Assembly: GCA_001804705.1 (NCBI GenBank)
Contig: MHAY01000029.1
Location: forward strand, 1-58,540
DNA: 58,540 nucleotides
From: Ignavibacteria bacterium RIFOXYC2_FULL_35_21
GTDB lineage: Bacteria > Bacteroidota > Ignavibacteria > Kapaibacteriales > UBA2268
Direction of reading: 5' to 3'
Position numbers and translations under genes: made by a program. The notes under the pieces were generated by a model. That model was not told the origin of the DNA, did not search any database, and saw nothing but the letters and a program-made list of their open reading frames with translations. Positions 53,110-58,540 of the stretch are shown in pieces; the first letter of the stretch is position 1; every line of letters begins with the position of its first letter.

Positions 53110-53150
53110 TGAAAGAAATATCCGTCAACTAAAATAATTCAATAAATAAC

Positions 53151-54386
53151 CTATCTCCCATATACTTTAATATTATTTATAAATATTTCGCTTTCGTATG
53201 TAATATCCCATACTGCAATATCTATGTATTTTACAAAATCATTAATTTCACACTTAAAATTCCTATGTCTTTCGTCACTAATTTTATTACTTGCCGGCCA
53301 AATTCCAATATATTGATATGGCACTTTGCCTATATATTTAGGATTGCCATCAATATAAACATGACCAGTTGAACCCCAATTGCCATCTACTTCAACCCAC
53401 CTAAAAGACATATAAGATATATAAGTTTTTTTTGTAAAACTAATTCTTAAAATACACAAATAATTTTGTTTATTATAAGTCGAGTCTAATAGAAAACAAT
53501 CACCCGTGCAAAATGATTTACCAAAGCCATAAGCTTCACCACCTAAGATTTGACAAGTTTTAATTCCTGGTTGGACATCAAATGAATCCTTTATAAAAAT
53601 TGGTTGTAATTCCACCCCTTGAAAAAAATATGAACTTCGATTACTAAAAACATTTCCAACCTCATTAAAATTTGCTTTAAATAATAACGGCCTTGATGGT
53701 ATTACTAAGCTATCGTAACCACTTTCATTAAATTGGTGGAGATTAAAAATTTCAGGATTATAAACATTATTTATTACACTTTGATACTCAGTTTCGCTTC
53801 TATTATGTTTTAGTAATAATTTCTCATATTCATTTCTTAATGAAACATTGTCTTTATTTAAATTATTAGTAATAAAAATTAGATAAATTATTATCAAACA
53901 ACTTATTATCATTCCTAATAAAACATGAAATATTTTCAATTTTTTATTTAACCTTTCCTTAATACTTTGCAGATTATCATTATGTTCAGAATTATTACTG
54001 TTTTGATTGATGGCCTCATTAGATTCAACATTTTTAGTCCAAGGTTTATTAAAGGCATAAAATGATAATATGTCTAGATTTTTCGATTGTATAGTAATTA
54101 TATCAGATTCTCTTTTATCTGAAAATAATGACTTTAAAACTCTTGTTGAGAATATAACCTGATTACCCGACTTAAAATTTACTTTTTCGCCATTAAATGT
54201 AAAGACGATTTTATCGCTTAATTCTATCATTTTAGCTTTAATATCTTTTAAAAGTAATTCATATTGAATAGGATTGGTACCAATAAATTTACTTTGTGCA
54301 ATTGAAAAGATACTTTCACGTAACTTATCGGCTGAATTTTTATTGATATTGATTTCACCAATATCAAAATTAAAAGAATCTTTCAT
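53151..54386 (-). CDS. Orphan single-pass membrane protein
   Basis: 411 residues. A cytoplasmic N-terminal part (1-150) of mixed alpha/beta character with a low-complexity Asn/Glu stretch (near residues 120-140), a single TM helix near 155-178 (HVLLGMIISCLIIIYLIFI), a short coiled coil, then an extracytoplasmic region of 200 residues with aromatic-rich beta strands and two close cysteines (SFCTGDCFLL). The C-terminal domain resembles a jelly-roll/galactose-binding fold in general shape only. Very AT-rich. It lies right behind the integrase remnant, so probably belongs to the island. No homologue recognised. Confidence 0.65.
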   Translation of the reverse strand: MKDSFNFDIGEININKNSADKLRESIFSIAQSKFIGTNPIQYELLLKDIKAKMIELSDKIVFTFNGEKVNFKSGNQVIFSTRVLKSLFSDKRESDIITIQSKNLDILSFYAFNKPWTKNVESNEAINQNSNNSEHNDNLQSIKERLNKKLKIFHVLLGMIISCLIIIYLIFITNNLNKDNVSLRNEYEKLLLKHNRSETEYQSVINNVYNPEIFNLHQFNESGYDSLVIPSRPLLFKANFNEVGNVFSNRSSYFFQGVELQPIFIKDSFDVQPGIKTCQILGGEAYGFGKSFCTGDCFLLDSTYNKQNYLCILRISFTKKTYISYMSFRWVEVDGNWGSTGHVYIDGNPKYIGKVPYQYIGIWPASNKISDERHRNFKCEINDFVKYIDIAVWDITYESEIFINNIKVYGR

Positions 54387-54615
54387 TAGAACCTCAATAA
54401 AACCTAAATCCCAAACAAATCTTTTAGGAACTAGTTAAATACTATGGGTTTTGAAAATTTCATCAATATTTTTGATAAAAATTAATGAATAATTTTTTTT
54501 AAAACAAATGTAGAATTGATTGATAAACAAATTGAAACAAAAAAAAGAAACGAAATAAATAAAAATCAATCGTTATCTCATAATAAACAAAATTATTAAT
54601 TTTTTGGAGGATGAT

Positions 54616-57600
54616 ATGAAAAAGTTGTTATGTTTTCTTTTTATTATTGTACCAATTTTTTTGATTGGAACTAAATTTTGCTATGCACAAAATGGGTGGC
54701 AAACTCTAAATTCTGGTACAACTAAGTTATTACATGGTTTATTCTTTCTTAATGAACAAGTTGGATGGGTTTGTGGACAAGATGGTTTAATAAAGAAAAC
54801 TACAGATGGTGGTTTAAGTTGGATAACTCAAAGAGAAGGAGGAAATTATTTGCAAAGAATCCAATTTATTAATGAGAATGTAGGTTATGCTATTGGTGGT
54901 TATGATAATACAAATCCAACAGTTATTAAAACATTAGATGGAGGCATAACTTGGTTTTCACAGGATCCAAATACTACGATTGGGTTAAATGGATTGTTTT
55001 TTATCAATGAACAATTAGGATGGATTACGGGATATTATGGAACTATTAGAAAAACAACTAATGGGGGACTGTTCTGGACTATACAAACTCCTCCCGGTTC
55101 TAATAATTATTGGTTCTATAATATAAAATTTTTTAATGATAATATAGGATGGATATCCGGCGAGGCAGGTAAAATTCTTCATACTACAGATGGCGGAATT
55201 ACATGGGTACAGAAAACAAGCCCTAGTTATACTCATTGGCCCGGTTTGTGTATTGTTAATGATAATATAGTATATATAGCCGGTTATGTTAGAACAGGTT
55301 TTGGTAAAATCATAAAAACTACAGATGCCGGAGCAAATTGGACAATAATTAATGCCACACCTACAGACGCTTTTTATAGTGTTAGCTTTATTGATCAAAA
55401 TCAAGGTTGGGTTACAACCATTTATGGGCATATTTTAGTTACTTATGACGGCGGAGTAACATGGAAACAACAAGTATCTGGCACGACACAAGGTTTAGTA
55501 GGATTACAAATGCTTAATGCGAATGTTGGTTATGCAGTTGGTTATAATGGAACTATTTTAAAAACAACAACTGGTGGAGAAAAAATACCCGATATAATAG
55601 ATGGTTTAGTCGCCTATTATCCTTTCAATGGAAATGCAAATGACGAAAGCGGAAATGGTAATGATGGAATTGTTAATGGAGCTACTCTATCAACTGATAG
55701 ATTTGGTAGATGTAACCAAGCTTATAGTTTTAACGGAATAAATAATAGTATAGAAGTTAATAATTCTTCCTCTTTGCAACTGACAAATGCTTTTACATTT
55801 ACATTCTGGACTTACATTAATCAATGGTATAATAATGAATGGGGTACTTTTATTTCAAAGAGCAGTTGGGTTAACTCACCTAAATATCTTATTGCAACAC
55901 ATAGAACAGATGGATGGAATCTGCCAATTAATTATACAAATAATGTAGCAACTCCATATATGACTCCGTTAGAGGCATATAAATGGAAATTTGTTACTTG
56001 GATTTGGGATGGAAATAATTCTTATTTGTATGTTGACAATCAAAAATATGTATTAAATAATTACTCCGGAACTCAGGATATTGACAATGGTACTTTAACA
56101 ATAGGAACTGTTAAGCATCCAATTCCCGGAGCTATTACATGGTTAAATGGAAAAATGGATGATATTCGAATTTATAATCGTACTTTAACTGATTCAGAAA
56201 TACAACAACTTTATCTCGAAGATAACAATTTAAATAATGGTTTAGTCGCTTATTATCCATTCAATGGTAATGCAAATGATGAAAGCGGTAATGGTCATGA
56301 CGGAATTGTAAATGGAGCAACTCTAACAACAGATAGATTTGGTAATCAAAATAGAGCATATTCTTTCGATGGCATTTCAAATGATATTAATTTAAACGGT
56401 ACATTTGGTGGGGAAAGAGAAGTATCTGTATCGGCTTGGTTTAATGTTAATGGTAGTACAGAAACATTTCAAGCAATTTTTGAATCTCAAAGTGGTGGAG
56501 ATACTGGAGATGGTTATATACATCTTCAATGTAATACCTTTGGTAATAATGCTGTTTATTTTAATAATGGATATTGTCTATTACCAATTTTGTCACCAAC
56601 TCCTTATGGTGATTGGAGACATGTTGTTATAACGGCTAAATCCGGGGATATTAGGCTTTATGAAAATAGTGTTCAGGTAGCAAAATATAGTAACACATTT
56701 GATTTTATTACAATTAGTGATAAAGTTAAAATAGGTTCAGGCTGGCTGGGTAGATATTTTAAAGGTCAAATTGATGAGATTCGGATTTATAATCGTGCTT
56801 TAACAGATTGTGAAATTCAAGCGTTATTTAATGAGACTTCCGATTCTATTTATAATCCTAAGACTGATACAATCGGTTGTCAAGTATGGATGAAGAAAAA
56901 CCTTGATGTTGACCATTATCGAAATGGAGATCCGATTCCTCAAGTAACAGATCCAACCCAATGGGCAAACCTTACAACAGGAGCCTGGTGTTATTATAGT
57001 AACGATCCATCTAACGGTGTCATTTATGGCAAAATTTATAACTGGTTTGCAGTGAACGACTCAAGGGGCTTGGCACCACAAGGATGGCATGTACCGAGCG
57101 ATGCAGAGTGGTCAACACTGGCAACTTATCTTGGAGGCACATCTGTTGCAGGTGGAAAGCTTAAAGAAACAGGCACTACTCATTGGAATTCTCCAAATAC
57201 AGGAGCAACTAATGAAACCGGATTTACAGGACTTCCGAGTGGTTCCCGTAGCTACATGAATGGTTTAGACTACGAAATTGGACAAACCGGTGGCTGGTGG
57301 TCTTCTACGGAGAATATACCTTTCGCATATGGCAGGTACCTTGCCTATAATAGCGCCAATATTAATAGGGACCAGTACTATAAGAATAATGGATTTCCTG
57401 TTCGTTGTGTAAAGGATGAAAATCAAGATAACACACCTCCTACAGCTATTTGTAAAGATATAATTATTCAACTTGATGAATCAGGTACCGCTCAAATAAC
57501 TGCTTCTCAGATTGATAATGGAAGTTACGATGATTGTATCGGTATTAAATCAATATCTTTGTCATCTTGCACATTTGATTGCTCGAACACAGGTAGTAAC

Positions 57601-58540
57601 ACTGTTACTCTTATAGTCACAGATAATAACCATAATGTTTCAACTTGTAACACAATTGTGGAAATTATTGACATTACAGCACCGATTATTATTAATAATC
57701 CGTCAAATATCATAGCTTACACCGGAGCGGATGATACAGATTGTTTTGTAGCTGTTACATGGGTTGAACCTACTGCCACAGATAATTGTCCATTTGTTAA
57801 CCTAACATCTGATTACATGTCCGGAGATGAATTTCCAATCGGAAAGACTACTGTCAAATACATTGCAGAAGATGCTTCAGGTAACAGAATTTCGGCAACA
57901 TTTAATATTGAGGTTATTGATGATACAGCACCGATTATTACAAATATTCCTTCAAATATCATAGCATACACCGGACCGGATGATATTGATGGTTATGTCG
58001 CTGTGACGTGGGTAGAACCTACTGCTACAGATAATTGTTCTTATGTCAACCTGACATCCAATTATAATCATGGAAATGAATTTCCAATCGGTATGACTCT
58101 TGTGAAATACACTGCGGAGGATGCATCAGGAAATAAATCTGAGGCAACATTCAATATGGAGGTCATTGATAATACAGATCCGAAAATAACAATGTTTGTA
58201 TTTCCTAAAGAATTATATGAACTTTGGCCTCCTAATCACAAGATGTGGACTTTACAAGCGAGTGTAGATGCCACTGACAACCAGCCAGGTGTTTCGTTTA
58301 TTTTGAAATCAATTGTGAGCAGTGAAGCCGATATGGGCCTTGGATTTGACGATGTAGCCGGCGATATTCAAAATGCAGAATTTGGAACTCCAGACCTTAG
58401 TTTTGATTTGAGAGCCGAAAGATACGGAACCGGAGATGGAAGGATTTATTCAATAACTTATGAAGCGACTGATGCAGCAGGTAACAAAGCACAAGCGATA
58501 GTAAATGTGTTAGTCAAACATTCTCAGGCACAAAATGAAG
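54616..58540 (+). CDS. Giant modular secreted protein (propeller, LamG x2, FISUMP, HYR repeats), cut by the window edge
   Basis: The frame from ATG 54616 (GGAGG 7 nt upstream) stays open for 1308 codons to the last base. Signal peptide to 'KFCYAQ'. Residues about 25-325 are six to seven Ycf48/BNR-type blades, each with 'KTTDGG..W' and an 'NVGYA' strand. Two LamG-like domains start at 330 and 542; the DNA repeats at a spacing of 636 bp (55603, 56239). A FISUMP domain (about 751-930) has 'IGCQVWMKKNLDV', 'LAPQGWHVPSDAEW' and 'FPVRCVKD'. HYR-type Ig repeats begin near 938, two of them (57676, 57925) at a spacing of 249 bp. The C-terminus, probably a T9SS sorting domain, lies outside. Likely a surface or adhesion protein of the island. 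Confidence 0.85.
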   Translation, partial: MKKLLCFLFIIVPIFLIGTKFCYAQNGWQTLNSGTTKLLHGLFFLNEQVGWVCGQDGLIKKTTDGGLSWITQREGGNYLQRIQFINENVGYAIGGYDNTNPTVIKTLDGGITWFSQDPNTTIGLNGLFFINEQLGWITGYYGTIRKTTNGGLFWTIQTPPGSNNYWFYNIKFFNDNIGWISGEAGKILHTTDGGITWVQKTSPSYTHWPGLCIVNDNIVYIAGYVRTGFGKIIKTTDAGANWTIINATPTDAFYSVSFIDQNQGWVTTIYGHILVTYDGGVTWKQQVSGTTQGLVGLQMLNANVGYAVGYNGTILKTTTGGEKIPDIIDGLVAYYPFNGNANDESGNGNDGIVNGATLSTDRFGRCNQAYSFNGINNSIEVNNSSSLQLTNAFTFTFWTYINQWYNNEWGTFISKSSWVNSPKYLIATHRTDGWNLPINYTNNVATPYMTPLEAYKWKFVTWIWDGNNSYLYVDNQKYVLNNYSGTQDIDNGTLTIGTVKHPIPGAITWLNGKMDDIRIYNRTLTDSEIQQLYLEDNNLNNGLVAYYPFNGNANDESGNGHDGIVNGATLTTDRFGNQNRAYSFDGISNDINLNGTFGGEREVSVSAWFNVNGSTETFQAIFESQSGGDTGDGYIHLQCNTFGNNAVYFNNGYCLLPILSPTPYGDWRHVVITAKSGDIRLYENSVQVAKYSNTFDFITISDKVKIGSGWLGRYFKGQIDEIRIYNRALTDCEIQALFNETSDSIYNPKTDTIGCQVWMKKNLDVDHYRNGDPIPQVTDPTQWANLTTGAWCYYSNDPSNGVIYGKIYNWFAVNDSRGLAPQGWHVPSDAEWSTLATYLGGTSVAGGKLKETGTTHWNSPNTGATNETGFTGLPSGSRSYMNGLDYEIGQTGGWWSSTENIPFAYGRYLAYNSANINRDQYYKNNGFPVRCVKDENQDNTPPTAICKDIIIQLDESGTAQITASQIDNGSYDDCIGIKSISLSSCTFDCSNTGSNTVTLIVTDNNHNVSTCNTIVEIIDITAPIIINNPSNIIAYTGADDTDCFVAVTWVEPTATDNCPFVNLTSDYMSGDEFPIGKTTVKYIAEDASGNRISATFNIEVIDDTAPIITNIPSNIIAYTGPDDIDGYVAVTWVEPTATDNCSYVNLTSNYNHGNEFPIGMTLVKYTAEDASGNKSEATFNMEVIDNTDPKITMFVFPKELYELWPPNHKMWTLQASVDATDNQPGVSFILKSIVSSEADMGLGFDDVAGDIQNAEFGTPDLSFDLRAERYGTGDGRIYSITYEATDAAGNKAQAIVNVLVKHSQAQNE

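Noticed and set aside
55015-55431. Minus-strand 138-codon open frame inside the giant secreted protein
   Set aside because: It is a shadow of the propeller repeats. The plus frame has signal peptide, domain repeats and full-length coding character.

Overview
The window looks like a low-GC chromosome segment from the Bacteroidota/Chlorobi superphylum (Ignavibacteria or Kapabacteria type). Two secreted proteins have type IX secretion (T9SS) style architecture. The tRNA-Glu promoter has the Bacteroidota-specific form TTG-N20-TAnnTTTG. SmpB, TyrS, CysS, HemC and CoaE are ordinary bacterial housekeeping proteins. The most telling metabolic genes are sat, aprB, aprA and a QmoC-like membrane subunit, the sulfate-activation and APS-reductase part of dissimilatory sulfur metabolism. 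This pathway is rare in that superphylum. The lineage is an inference from gene content only.

Layout. 0-3.2 kb: a large T9SS-type surface protein. 3.4-12.4 kb, minus strand: sat, aprB, aprA, a zinc-ribbon protein, a YkgJ-type CxxxCC protein, qmoC, a HEPN/MNT pair and hemC. 13-16.1 kb: a single-chain type ISP restriction-modification protein. 16.1-18 kb: a gene-free, repeat-rich stretch with one clear promoter followed by a structured RNA candidate. 18-19.2 kb: a DDE transposase. 19.3-25.4 kb: an efflux operon with TolC, an RND pump fused to its adaptor, and a His-rich leader protein. 25.4-29.4 kb: a TPR protein, a sigma-54 promoter before a small membrane protein and an NlpC/P60 lipoprotein, a beta-barrel-like protein, and tRNA-Glu. 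29.7-32.5 kb: a MacB-type ABC exporter. 32.6-42.9 kb: housekeeping genes (coaE, tyrS, smpB, cysS, DUF2520) mixed with accessory cassettes (DUF3800 with a structured RNA, an orphan secreted protein, VapBC). 43-44.1 kb: a lipoprotein and a DUF4870 protein. 44.6-52.4 kb: a five-gene phosphorelay cluster. 52.8 kb to the edge: a tRNA-Thr 3' fragment and an integrase remnant, probably one end of a genomic island that carries an orphan membrane protein and a giant modular secreted protein cut by the window edge.

The observation I rate highest occurs twice. An accessory gene sits just downstream of a housekeeping gene, and behind it lies a decayed direct repeat of that housekeeping gene's 3' end: qmoC/HEPN-MNT/qmoC' and tyrS/orphan/tyrS'. 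This is what single-crossover (Campbell-type) capture at gene 3' ends would leave. A second theme is that several potentially harmful accessory enzymes look disarmed: a HEPN frameshift, VapC Asp to Gly, transposase Asp to Asn, and R-M nuclease Glu to Lys. Intergenic spaces hold several families of inverted-repeat elements, one of which brackets smpB in opposite orientations.

All product calls come from reading motifs. No database search was run.
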